47,061 nucleotides of DNA from Desulfobacteraceae bacterium. GTDB lineage: Bacteria; Desulfobacterota; Desulfobacteria; Desulfobacterales; Desulfococcaceae. Both the position numbers and the translations under genes were made by a program. Below the pieces are notes generated by a model. It was not told where the DNA came from, did not search any database, and was given only the letters and a program-made list of their open reading frames with translations. Of this stretch, positions 15,843-24,914 are shown piece by piece; position 1 is the stretch's first letter; every line of letters begins with the position of its first letter. Where the stretch lies: the NCBI GenBank assembly GCA_011390755.1, contig JAABRU010000039.1, positions 1 through 47,061 on the forward strand, in the 5' to 3' direction.

Positions 15843-18638
15843 ATGCCTTCCCTTCTGACAAGTAAAAAATATGATTTTGTATCCCATGCCCTTCCCGCGG
15901 ATACCTTTGCGGTGGTCAATTTCAAAGGCAGGGAAGGCTTTTCTTCCTGTTACGAGTTTGAAATCACCCTGGCCGCGGCTGATCCGGAAATTGATCTCGG
16001 CATCGTTTTGCAGAATTCTGCGGTTTTCACCATCCTGCGGAAAGAGGGGGATATTCCGTTTCACGGTATTCTCTCACAGATTGAACAACTTCATGCCTTT
16101 AATGAATATGTATTTTACCGGGCTGTGCTGGTTCCCAGATTCCGCTGGCTGTCCCTGACCCATCACAACCAGATTTTTCTGGACAAAAGCGTGCCGCAGA
16201 TTCTGGAGGAGGTGCTCAAAGACGGGGGACTGACAGGGCACGATTTTGAACTGCGTCTGCAGGGCAGTTATCCCACCTGGGAATTTGTCTGCCAGTACGG
16301 GGAAAGTCATCTGCATTTTGTTTCCCGGTGGATGGAACGGGAGGGCATGTATTATTTTTTTGAGCAGACCCCTGCCGGGGAAAAACTCATTATCACCGAC
16401 ACCGGTATGTCCCACACGGAAATGCCCGAAGGCAGAACCATGTATTATTCCCCGCCTTCGGGACTGGATGAGCCTTTCCGGGAAGAAGTCATCCACGCGC
16501 TGATTTGCAGGCAGAAACTTCTGCCCGGCAAACTGCATGTGCAGGATTATAATTACCGCACCCCCTCCCTTGATCTGTCCGCGGAAAGCCCGGTTTCTCC
16601 CCGTGGCCGGGGGGAATTTCATGTTTACGGTGAGCATTTCCGGGATTTGCAGGAGGGCAGCAGTCTGGCGGGCATCCGTGCCCAGGAGCTGCTGAGTCAT
16701 GAAAAACGTTTTCACGGGGAAAGCACCATTCCCTACCTCAGACCGGGTTATCTTTTTGATCTGCAAAGACATTACCGCAACGATTTCAACCAGCAGTATC
16801 TCACTGTTGAACTGGAACACGCGGGCAGTCAGGCCGCCTATCTTATCTCCGGAGTGCAGGGAAATCTTTCGGAGACGGAAAAACACCCCTATTACCGGAA
16901 TACATTTGTGGCCATCCCTGCGGATCTGCAGTACCGTCATCCGAAAACAACGCAGAAACCCCGATTTTACGGAACCATCAATGCCCGTATTGATGCAGAA
17001 GGCAGCGGGGAATATGCGGAACTGGATGAATGGGGCCGCTATAAAGTGAAACTGCCCTTTGATCTCAGCGGCAGACAGGGCGGCAAGGCCTCCCACTGGA
17101 TGCGCATGGCCCAGCCCTATGCGGGGGAAAACCAGGGGATGCATTTCCCCCTGCACAAACGCACCGAGGTACTGCTGACTTTTATAGAAGGGGATCCGGA
17201 TCGTCCCATTATTGCCGCGGCCGTGCCCAATCCCGAATCCCCCAGCCCGGTAAACCACATAAACCAGAGCAAATCATTTATTAAAACCGGCAGAGGGCCG
17301 AAAACAGCTTCAGCGGGGGCCGCCTGGCAGACCGATAAATTCAATTTTCTGTCCGACAATTTCATTGAACTGGAAGACCTGGAGAATTTGGAACGGATTC
17401 TGATCCATACACCCGGAGATTTCTGGCTGGAAAGCAATGCGGGATACGGGGAATATCACAGCGACGGGGAGGCGGATATTTCCAACCGTCCTTCGGATCG
17501 GCCCGATCAAATCCAGACCATGCTGGATTATTTCGGAGATACTTATAATCCCGACGGTTATATCCCCTATGGTGCAGGCGGCACCCATTTCCGGGTATCC
17601 AACTTTGATACCTTTAATACACAGGAAGGCAATATCTATGATTTCGGCGGGTACTGGAATTATAATCTGGGGAACAGTTATACAGAAAATTTTATGGCCC
17701 AGGCAGGTGTAACATTAAATAAACTTCAGGACAAAGACAGAGCTGCCGCAGGCGGTCCGACACCCGGCAGTATTTCATGTGAAAAAATCGGGCCTTTGGA
17801 TAATAATACATGGATAGAAAAAACCATCGGCGGGGCGGCCTATGAGTATACCAAAGACAAAAAAAGCCTGGCCGTTGAAGTGAATACCCAGGAAGAAAGT
17901 CATTCACACAAAAAGAACACATATGAATATAAATACGGCGGACGCTCGGAAGAATACAAATACGCCAAAGATATACTGACCTATGAAAGCTGGTCTGAAA
18001 GCGGAGTATCGGAAGAAAAAAAATATTGCCGGGACACCGGCAGTCTTTTGGAACACAGTACAAACAGACAGGCAAACAATACCTATTTTTCCTATACTTT
18101 CACAGATCAGAACAAAGTATCATCGGAGATCCATCTGGCCCGAAAAACAAGTTCCGAAATCAATATCTCTGCCGTAACATCTTCTGAAATCAATATAGCA
18201 GCGAAGGCGACTTCCGCAATCAATTTGTCGGCGGTAGCCAGTGCTGAAATCAACCTGGGGGCAAAAGCCAGTGCCGGAATCAACATCGCTGCAGTGGCCA
18301 GTGCCGAAATCAATCTGGCTGTAAAAACCTCTTTGGGAATCAATATCGGTATAGATATTGATTTCAATTTTAAACTGGCCGGCTCTTTCAGTTTTACCGC
18401 AGCTTTGGCCGCTGATATTTCTGTAACCTTTGCGCCTTCCGGTACAATTGATATCAACAATATGGAAGTAAATGCTGATTTTTTCGGTTTTAAATACAAA
18501 AGCAAACCTCCCTTTGAAGTGGAATCAGCCGTGGCAACACTTGCCAATGAAACAATGCGCCTGAAAAGCAAAGTAAATGAACTGGATAATACTACGGTGA
18601 AACTGGATACCGTATATACCGTACATATCATGAGTTAA
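15843..18638 (+). CDS. vgrG1: Type VI secretion spike protein VgrG (copy 1)
   Basis: This 931-residue spike protein trimerises at the tip of the Hcp tube and carries effectors out of the cell. Residues 1-370 are the gp27-like base (WEFVCQYGESHLHFVSRWMEREGMYYFF is diagnostic). About 371-460 is the gp5-like OB domain (FYGTINARID..MRMAQPYAG..EGDPDRPIIAAAVPNPE). A conserved patch DTFNTQEGNIYDFGG lies near 590. About 760-832 is a run of ten-residue repeats of the form SEINxxAxxS, and a short helical tail ends the protein. AAAAGGAG precedes the ATG. The DUF2169 gene starts 3 bp after its stop. No T6SS baseplate or sheath gene is in the window. No known toxin domain is seen in the extension. Confidence 0.95.
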   Translation: MPSLLTSKKYDFVSHALPADTFAVVNFKGREGFSSCYEFEITLAAADPEIDLGIVLQNSAVFTILRKEGDIPFHGILSQIEQLHAFNEYVFYRAVLVPRFRWLSLTHHNQIFLDKSVPQILEEVLKDGGLTGHDFELRLQGSYPTWEFVCQYGESHLHFVSRWMEREGMYYFFEQTPAGEKLIITDTGMSHTEMPEGRTMYYSPPSGLDEPFREEVIHALICRQKLLPGKLHVQDYNYRTPSLDLSAESPVSPRGRGEFHVYGEHFRDLQEGSSLAGIRAQELLSHEKRFHGESTIPYLRPGYLFDLQRHYRNDFNQQYLTVELEHAGSQAAYLISGVQGNLSETEKHPYYRNTFVAIPADLQYRHPKTTQKPRFYGTINARIDAEGSGEYAELDEWGRYKVKLPFDLSGRQGGKASHWMRMAQPYAGENQGMHFPLHKRTEVLLTFIEGDPDRPIIAAAVPNPESPSPVNHINQSKSFIKTGRGPKTASAGAAWQTDKFNFLSDNFIELEDLENLERILIHTPGDFWLESNAGYGEYHSDGEADISNRPSDRPDQIQTMLDYFGDTYNPDGYIPYGAGGTHFRVSNFDTFNTQEGNIYDFGGYWNYNLGNSYTENFMAQAGVTLNKLQDKDRAAAGGPTPGSISCEKIGPLDNNTWIEKTIGGAAYEYTKDKKSLAVEVNTQEESHSHKKNTYEYKYGGRSEEYKYAKDILTYESWSESGVSEEKKYCRDTGSLLEHSTNRQANNTYFSYTFTDQNKVSSEIHLARKTSSEINISAVTSSEINIAAKATSAINLSAVASAEINLGAKASAGINIAAVASAEINLAVKTSLGINIGIDIDFNFKLAGSFSFTAALAADISVTFAPSGTIDINNMEVNADFFGFKYKSKPPFEVESAVATLANETMRLKSKVNELDNTTVKLDTVYTVHIMS

Positions 18639-18641
18639 TAT

Positions 18642-21449
18642 ATGAATATTATCAAATCCATGCAGGCAGGCATACTGCACAGAAGCTATGAATATCAGGG
18701 AAAATGCTTTTTTACCGCATCCCTCTTATGGGGATTTCAGATGGATTCCGGTGAGCCGGTAATGGAATATAAGTTATGGGCCGCCATTTCCGAGAAACTG
18801 GGCAAAAATGAAATGTTTGATGCGGCAATGCCCAAAACCTGCGGAGAGGTTCTGGCATTCGGCAGTTTTTTCTCTCCGGGCGCAAAGCCCGTACTCAGGG
18901 GCAGTGTTTCCATCTCCATTGCCGCAGTGCATAAAGAATTATCTGTTTTCGGAAACCGCTACTGGAAAAAAACACCCGGTATAAAAGGCCCGGAACCCTT
19001 TACGGAAATGCCGGTTAGCTATACAAATGCCTTCGGCGGAGAAGGTTATGACAAAAATCCGGCTGGCAAAGGCTTTGCCCCTGTGGAAACCGAAGAGGGA
19101 AAATTTCACCCCCTGCCCAATATCGAATATCCGAACCAGATGATTGTCTATCCGGGCGACCGTCCCGAACCCGCGGCATTTTCCCGCCTGGATATCATGT
19201 GCCTGCAGCGTTTTGCAAAGGCCGGAACATACAATAAAAAATATATCAGAGAAAGAATGCCCGGGCTGCCCGATGATATTGACTGGGAATATTTCAACGA
19301 GGCTCCCCCGGATCAGTGGGTGGAAGGGTATTTCAGAGGCGATGAGGCCTTTGAAATTGTCCATATGCATCCCAAAGTCCCGGTGCAGCAGGGAAATCTG
19401 CCCGGAGTGTACGGACGCTGTTTTGTTATGCATGAAGAGAATGAAGACCTTATTTTCAAAGAAATGGAAACCCGTCTGGACACAGTCTGCTTTTTCCCCA
19501 AAGAAAATCTGGGCGTGTTAATCCACCGGGGGGTGATGGAAGTCAATGAGGATGACGGCACGGATATCCGGCAAATCCTCATTGCCCATGAAAATCTGAC
19601 GGATTCCCCCCGCAGTCTTCAGCATTATCAGGATGAACTGACAAAACGCACGGATCCGGAGGAAGGATTTAAATACATGATGTACACCAAACCTCTGATT
19701 CCCGAAGGCTGCCGCTGCGGATTTGAAATCATCAAAGAAGAAAGTCCTTTTCCCATTGAACATCTGACCAGAAAAAATGCGGAAACCTATTCCGGAGAAA
19801 AACAGAAAGAAATGCAGACGGAAATGGAGAAGGCGGAAAGTGAGGCGGAAAAACAAAAAGAGGAAGCTGTCAGAAAACTGAAAGAAGCAGATATAGTACC
19901 GCCTGAAGAGCTGACAAAGCCCCTGGATATCAGCGGGAAGGCCCCGCCCCCCTCGCCGGAATCCGAAGAACTGAAAAGAATTATTGATAAAATTGCCCCC
20001 GGTGTTATGGCGGATCCGGAAAATTTTGATGTTACGACTTTAAATCTGAAAGCCTTTGATGAACTGAATGAATATACATCCCGGATGACCGCGCAAAAAA
20101 AGAAAGAAGCACGGGAGAGACTGGAAAGCGAACTGAAAAATCTGGAGGAAATGCGGGAGGCTCCGCAGATAAACAGGGCTGCTGAAAAAATTGAAAACGC
20201 GATCAGGGAAATGGATCTGCCGCCGGTACTGCCCCGCATGAATGCGGAATATCTCCTGGAAAATTTTCGGGAACAGATTGCCGAAGCACGAAAAAAAATG
20301 ATGCTCATGCATTCCATGGGGATACCGGAAGAGCAGTTGGCAAAATTTAATACACTTGATTTTGAAGAAACAGAAAAACAGATCAGAGAGGGGGTGGAAA
20401 AGGCAAAGGACGGATACCGCATGGGCGCGCATTATATTGAAGAGGCCCGTTCCCCCCACGAAGGCAAAGAAGCGGAGATTGCCGCAGATCTGCGTAAAAA
20501 TTATGGGGAAGGCGGAGAAACCGCCGATGGGGATTACGCGTTTTGCGATCTGTCCGGTCTGGATTTATCCGGCATTGACCTCAGCGGGGCCTATCTGGAG
20601 TATGCCAATCTGCGCAACAGCAATCTGACGGGAGCCAATCTCAGCAATGCCATTCTGGCCCATGCCAATCTTACGAATACAAATCTTAGCAATACCAACC
20701 TGAGCGGGGCCAATCTCGGTGCCAGCCTCATGGACAATGCAGTGTTTACCGACGCAGACCTGAGCGGGGCCATATTGGGGAAAGCCAAAATCAGAAATGC
20801 AAAATTTCACCGCTGCAAACTCACAGGCCGGATGGAAATGTTTCTGGAAAGCGAATTTGAAAATGCGGATTTTACCGGCTCGGACATGCGGAGAAACAAT
20901 TTTATTGATGCCGATATTTCCGGCTGCTGTTTTGCAGAATGCGATCTCAGCGAATCCAATTTTCTCAATCCCAAAATGGAGGGTACGGTATTTGACAGGG
21001 CCCTGCTGCAGAGTGTCAATTTTGTCAAAACTGAAGGAAGTAATTGCAGTTTTATTGAAACTTCAATGAAAAATGTCCGCTTTGTGGGCGGTTGCATTTT
21101 AAATAATGCCCGTTTCAACGGTGCATATGCCCCCGAAGCCAATTTCAGGGACTGTCAGATGGACTGTGCGGATTTTACGGAGGCCTTTCTGCACAAATCC
21201 GATTTCGGCGGTTCCGGCCTTGTCCGTGCCAAATTCATCCGGGCAGATGCCGTGCAGGCACAGTTCAGCAAAGCCAATCTGGTGTATGCCGATCTGCACC
21301 GCATCAACCTCATGGAAGGTTCCATGCTCAAAACCAGACTCTCCGGCGCGAAACTGACACAGGCCAATCTGTATTCCGTGACTTTTCTGCGCAGCATTAT
21401 CGGGGAGGATGGGATAGAAGATGCTGTATTTACGGATGCCTATATGTGA
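18642..21449 (+). CDS. DUF2169 adaptor fused to pentapeptide repeats (copy 1)
   Basis: This 935-residue protein has three parts. Residues 1 to about 340 are a DUF2169 domain (NAFGGEGYDKNPAGKGF; ERMPGLPDDIDWEYF), a T6SS-associated domain proposed to help load effectors onto VgrG. About 380-600 is a highly charged, probably coiled-coil linker rich in Glu and Lys. About 625-935 are pentapeptide repeats (A(N/D)LSx-type: GLDLSGIDLSGAYLEYANL and many FxxA lines), which fold as a right-handed beta helix. It begins 3 bp after the vgrG1 stop, so translation is likely coupled. The pentapeptide half is nearly the same as in the gene at 24915, while the N-terminal part differs. A role as matched adaptor for VgrG1 is inferred from context. 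Confidence 0.88.
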   Translation: MNIIKSMQAGILHRSYEYQGKCFFTASLLWGFQMDSGEPVMEYKLWAAISEKLGKNEMFDAAMPKTCGEVLAFGSFFSPGAKPVLRGSVSISIAAVHKELSVFGNRYWKKTPGIKGPEPFTEMPVSYTNAFGGEGYDKNPAGKGFAPVETEEGKFHPLPNIEYPNQMIVYPGDRPEPAAFSRLDIMCLQRFAKAGTYNKKYIRERMPGLPDDIDWEYFNEAPPDQWVEGYFRGDEAFEIVHMHPKVPVQQGNLPGVYGRCFVMHEENEDLIFKEMETRLDTVCFFPKENLGVLIHRGVMEVNEDDGTDIRQILIAHENLTDSPRSLQHYQDELTKRTDPEEGFKYMMYTKPLIPEGCRCGFEIIKEESPFPIEHLTRKNAETYSGEKQKEMQTEMEKAESEAEKQKEEAVRKLKEADIVPPEELTKPLDISGKAPPPSPESEELKRIIDKIAPGVMADPENFDVTTLNLKAFDELNEYTSRMTAQKKKEARERLESELKNLEEMREAPQINRAAEKIENAIREMDLPPVLPRMNAEYLLENFREQIAEARKKMMLMHSMGIPEEQLAKFNTLDFEETEKQIREGVEKAKDGYRMGAHYIEEARSPHEGKEAEIAADLRKNYGEGGETADGDYAFCDLSGLDLSGIDLSGAYLEYANLRNSNLTGANLSNAILAHANLTNTNLSNTNLSGANLGASLMDNAVFTDADLSGAILGKAKIRNAKFHRCKLTGRMEMFLESEFENADFTGSDMRRNNFIDADISGCCFAECDLSESNFLNPKMEGTVFDRALLQSVNFVKTEGSNCSFIETSMKNVRFVGGCILNNARFNGAYAPEANFRDCQMDCADFTEAFLHKSDFGGSGLVRAKFIRADAVQAQFSKANLVYADLHRINLMEGSMLKTRLSGAKLTQANLYSVTFLRSIIGEDGIEDAVFTDAYM

Positions 21450-21517
21450 AAATGGGAATGTACAATTCGGAATATGAATACTGAAAACGAAAAAAATACA
21501 TCAAAGGAGTGACTGCC

Positions 21518-24500
21518 ATGTCTTCCCTTCTGACCCGGAAAAAGTATGATTTTGTATCCCATGCCCTTCCCGCCGATACCTTTGCGGTGGTCAGTTTCAA
21601 AGGCCGGGAAGGTTTTTCTGCCTGTTATGAGTTTGAAATCACCCTGGCGGCCACCGACCCGGAAATTGATCTCGGCAGTGTTTTGCAGAATTCTGCGGTT
21701 TTCACCATCCTGCGGGATGAGGGGGATATTCCGTTTCACGGTATTCTCTCACAGCTTGATCAGCTGCACGCCTTTAATGAATATGTATTTTACCGGGCTG
21801 TGCTGGTTCCCAGATTCCGCTGGCTTTCCCTCACCCATCACAACCAGATTTTTCTGGACAAAAACGTGCCGCAGATTCTGGAGGAGGTGCTCAAAGACGG
21901 GGGACTGACAGAAGATGATTTTGAACTGAGACTGCAGGGCCGTTATATGCCCTGGGAGTTTGTCTGCCAGTACGGGGAAAGTCATCTGCATTTTGTCTCC
22001 CGCTGGATGGAACGGGAGGGCATGTATTATTTTTTTGAGCAGACAGCAGCCGGGGAAAAACTCATTATCACCGATACCAGTATGTCCCATACGGAAATGC
22101 CCGAAGGCAGAACCATGTATTATTCCCCGCCTTCGGGGCTGGATGAGCCTTTCCGGGAAGAAGTCATCCACGCGATGATCTGCAGTCAGAAACTTCTGCC
22201 CGGCAAACTGCATGTGCAGGATTATAATTACCGGACCCCTTCTCTGGATTTGACCGCGGAAAGCCCTGTTTCCCCGCAGGGAAGAGGGGAATTTCACATC
22301 TACGGCGAACATTTCCGGGATCTGCAGGAGGGCAGCAGTCTGGCGGGCATCCGCGCCCAGGAGCTGCTGAGTCATGAAAAACGTTTCCACGGGGAAAGCA
22401 CCATCCCCTTTCTGCGTCCCGGTTATCTTTTCGATCTGGAAAGGCATTACCGCCATACCTTCAATCAGCAGTATCTCACGATTGAACTGGAACACGCGGG
22501 CAGTCAGGCCGCCTACCTTATTTCCGGTGTACAGGGGATGCTGTCGGAAGAAGAAAAACATCCCTATTACCGCAATAATTTTGTCTGCATTCCCGCGAGT
22601 GTGCAGTACCGGCATCCCAAAACAACGCAGAAACCCCGTTTTTACGGAACCATCAACGCAAGAATTGACGCGGAGGGCAGCGGAAAATATGCGGAACTGG
22701 ACAGTCAGGGACGCTATAAGGTGAAAATGCCTTTTGATCTGAGCGGAAGACAGGAAGGCAAGGCTTCCCACTGGCTGCGCATGGTACAGCCCTACGCGGG
22801 AACCGATCACGGAATGCACTTTCCCCTGCACAAAGGCACCGAGGTGCTGCTGACTTTTGTGGAAGGGGATCCGGATCGTCCCATTATCGCCGGGGCTGTG
22901 CCCAACCCGGAGAAACCCAGCGTCATCAATGATGAAAAACAGACCATGGCGGCCATCACCACATCCGGACAGAACAAAATTCATTTTGAGGATCAGGAAG
23001 GGAATCAGCGGATACTCATGCAGAGTCCCACGGCAAATTCCTGGGTGCGGATCGGTTCGCATAATGATCCGAGTGATCCTTATACGGTGTATGAAGGTGA
23101 TGAGCTTGCCACGTACACGGATTCGGACGGAGAATGGAAACTCTATGAGTCCGACAAACCGGTTCAATCCAAAAAAGCAAATAAAAAATCAGATGATAAT
23201 AAATCTGCCAAATATCGCCTTACAAAATCATTTAATGTCAAAAATGTTAACGGAATTTACAAAGTAACCGATTTCGGTCCGGAAGCTGAAGTTGCCCTTA
23301 AGGGTTCTCCGCCGGCTGATGGCTCTGCCCACACCATAGACAGCAATACATGGACACTTCCGCAAATGCCGATTATCAATTACGGCGAAACAAATGCTGT
23401 AACGTTTTACCGTGAAGTAACTGTTACGTTGAATGTAAAATCTGATATCGTTGAGGTGAAAAAAGAAAAAGGAAGCGGTATCCGAATCCGTTCCAGCGAC
23501 AATGTCTGGATTGAGGCAGAAAACAGATATGCCAATTATATGATTGAAGGTCCGGAGCGAAGTGAAGTTCCTGAGGAACTGCAATATTTATGGGATAAAT
23601 TCTATGCCGGCAAACCTGCTTTTGCCCCCACCGGAATGAAACTGTATCAATACGGCGATGATACAGTGAATCCGGTAAATGATTCTGATCTGGATTCAAT
23701 GAAAAAACTGGCCAAAAAAGGACAGGTAAAACTCGCCAAAGGCGACACCTTTAATACCCAGGAAGGCAATATCTATGATTTCGGCGGATACTGGAATTAC
23801 AATCTGGGGAACAGTTATGCTGAGAATCATATTGACCAGTCTGCAACATTAAATAAGAAAAATACAAAAAACTGGCCTGAAGATACAAAAGTCGGTTTAA
23901 GTTTCGGTGAAAATTTTGCATCAACCGCTGCTGTGACAATGGGTACAGGTGTTTTTATTACTACAGTAGCAGGATTTGTACCGGGTTTTTCAGTTGTTCC
24001 GGAAGGACTTCCTTTTGTAACTGCTGCAATAGGATTGGCTGTTGGATTTGTATGGCATTCTGCGTTCAGTCTTATCAGCGGTTCTTACAGATTTCAGGAT
24101 AATGTGGGAGATGTTATTGAAGGTCCGGGATCAGGGGAAATAAAAACCTGGTCAAACAATGTGAAAAGCAGTTTTTCAGATAACAGAGATGCAACGAAAG
24201 GTCAAAATTTTTCAGACAGTAACAAACCGATGCACACAGACACAACCTGGGTGGAAAAGAAATTCGGGGATTCTTATGATTTTAAACAGGGTAACACCAT
24301 TGAAATTACCTGCGGAAATACGGAATCACATACACGCGGAAACACCTGTGAATATGTATACGGCGGTTTTCATGAAGAATTTAAGTATAACGGTAAAGGA
24401 ATACAGGTACATTGGGAAAAGAAAGGAGGCGGAATCAGCCAGGAAGCAACTTTTGATCCCATGTCAGGAGCCCCTCTCAGTTACGAGTTTAAAAACAGGA

Positions 24501-24907
24501 ATATTGTAAATTTTGATTTTAAAATTGAACTTCCCAGCACTCCCAAATTTATTGTTTCTGCAAGTATTTCACCGATGACTTTTAAAGCTGATGTTGGATT
24601 GGGAGTAAATTTTGATTTCAAAGCACATTTTTCTATGGATTTTACTGTGGACTGGAGCAGAAATGCCAGCTTTCTGCTAAAACCCTACAAGTCAATACAT
24701 CTCAATATCGAGCAGGGTAATATAGATACTGATATTCCTTTTTTTAAAAACCAGTTCCGAACAACGATTGCAAAACAGGAAGCCACCAGGCTCAAGACTT
24801 TGATGACCGATATTAATACCGGTTTAAATGATATTAAAAACAAAAGTATCAAGTTGGAAAACAGTCAGTCCAATATGGTTAATTCTTTGATTAATTTAAT
24901 TAATTAG
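21518..24907 (+). CDS. vgrG2: Type VI secretion spike protein VgrG (copy 2, long, with hydrophobic segment)
   Basis: This 1129-residue protein starts at ATG 21518 (AAAGGAG eight bases upstream, and aligned with the vgrG1 start), not at the in-frame GTG at 21509. Residues 1-460 (gp27-like base and OB domain) are about 90% the same as VgrG1 by eye. Beyond that it diverges: an extra ~270-residue region, then the shared patch DTFNTQEGNIYDFGG near 745. A long hydrophobic stretch rich in Gly, Ala and Val follows at about 805-855 (VTMGTGVFITTVAGFVPG.. AAIGLAVGFVW), then a beta-rich tail. The hydrophobic stretch could insert into a membrane and may be the effector part. The DUF2169 gene follows after 7 bp. 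Confidence 0.94.
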   Translation: MSSLLTRKKYDFVSHALPADTFAVVSFKGREGFSACYEFEITLAATDPEIDLGSVLQNSAVFTILRDEGDIPFHGILSQLDQLHAFNEYVFYRAVLVPRFRWLSLTHHNQIFLDKNVPQILEEVLKDGGLTEDDFELRLQGRYMPWEFVCQYGESHLHFVSRWMEREGMYYFFEQTAAGEKLIITDTSMSHTEMPEGRTMYYSPPSGLDEPFREEVIHAMICSQKLLPGKLHVQDYNYRTPSLDLTAESPVSPQGRGEFHIYGEHFRDLQEGSSLAGIRAQELLSHEKRFHGESTIPFLRPGYLFDLERHYRHTFNQQYLTIELEHAGSQAAYLISGVQGMLSEEEKHPYYRNNFVCIPASVQYRHPKTTQKPRFYGTINARIDAEGSGKYAELDSQGRYKVKMPFDLSGRQEGKASHWLRMVQPYAGTDHGMHFPLHKGTEVLLTFVEGDPDRPIIAGAVPNPEKPSVINDEKQTMAAITTSGQNKIHFEDQEGNQRILMQSPTANSWVRIGSHNDPSDPYTVYEGDELATYTDSDGEWKLYESDKPVQSKKANKKSDDNKSAKYRLTKSFNVKNVNGIYKVTDFGPEAEVALKGSPPADGSAHTIDSNTWTLPQMPIINYGETNAVTFYREVTVTLNVKSDIVEVKKEKGSGIRIRSSDNVWIEAENRYANYMIEGPERSEVPEELQYLWDKFYAGKPAFAPTGMKLYQYGDDTVNPVNDSDLDSMKKLAKKGQVKLAKGDTFNTQEGNIYDFGGYWNYNLGNSYAENHIDQSATLNKKNTKNWPEDTKVGLSFGENFASTAAVTMGTGVFITTVAGFVPGFSVVPEGLPFVTAAIGLAVGFVWHSAFSLISGSYRFQDNVGDVIEGPGSGEIKTWSNNVKSSFSDNRDATKGQNFSDSNKPMHTDTTWVEKKFGDSYDFKQGNTIEITCGNTESHTRGNTCEYVYGGFHEEFKYNGKGIQVHWEKKGGGISQEATFDPMSGAPLSYEFKNRNIVNFDFKIELPSTPKFIVSASISPMTFKADVGLGVNFDFKAHFSMDFTVDWSRNASFLLKPYKSIHLNIEQGNIDTDIPFFKNQFRTTIAKQEATRLKTLMTDINTGLNDIKNKSIKLENSQSNMVNSLINLIN

Positions 24908-24914
24908 GCTGTTT

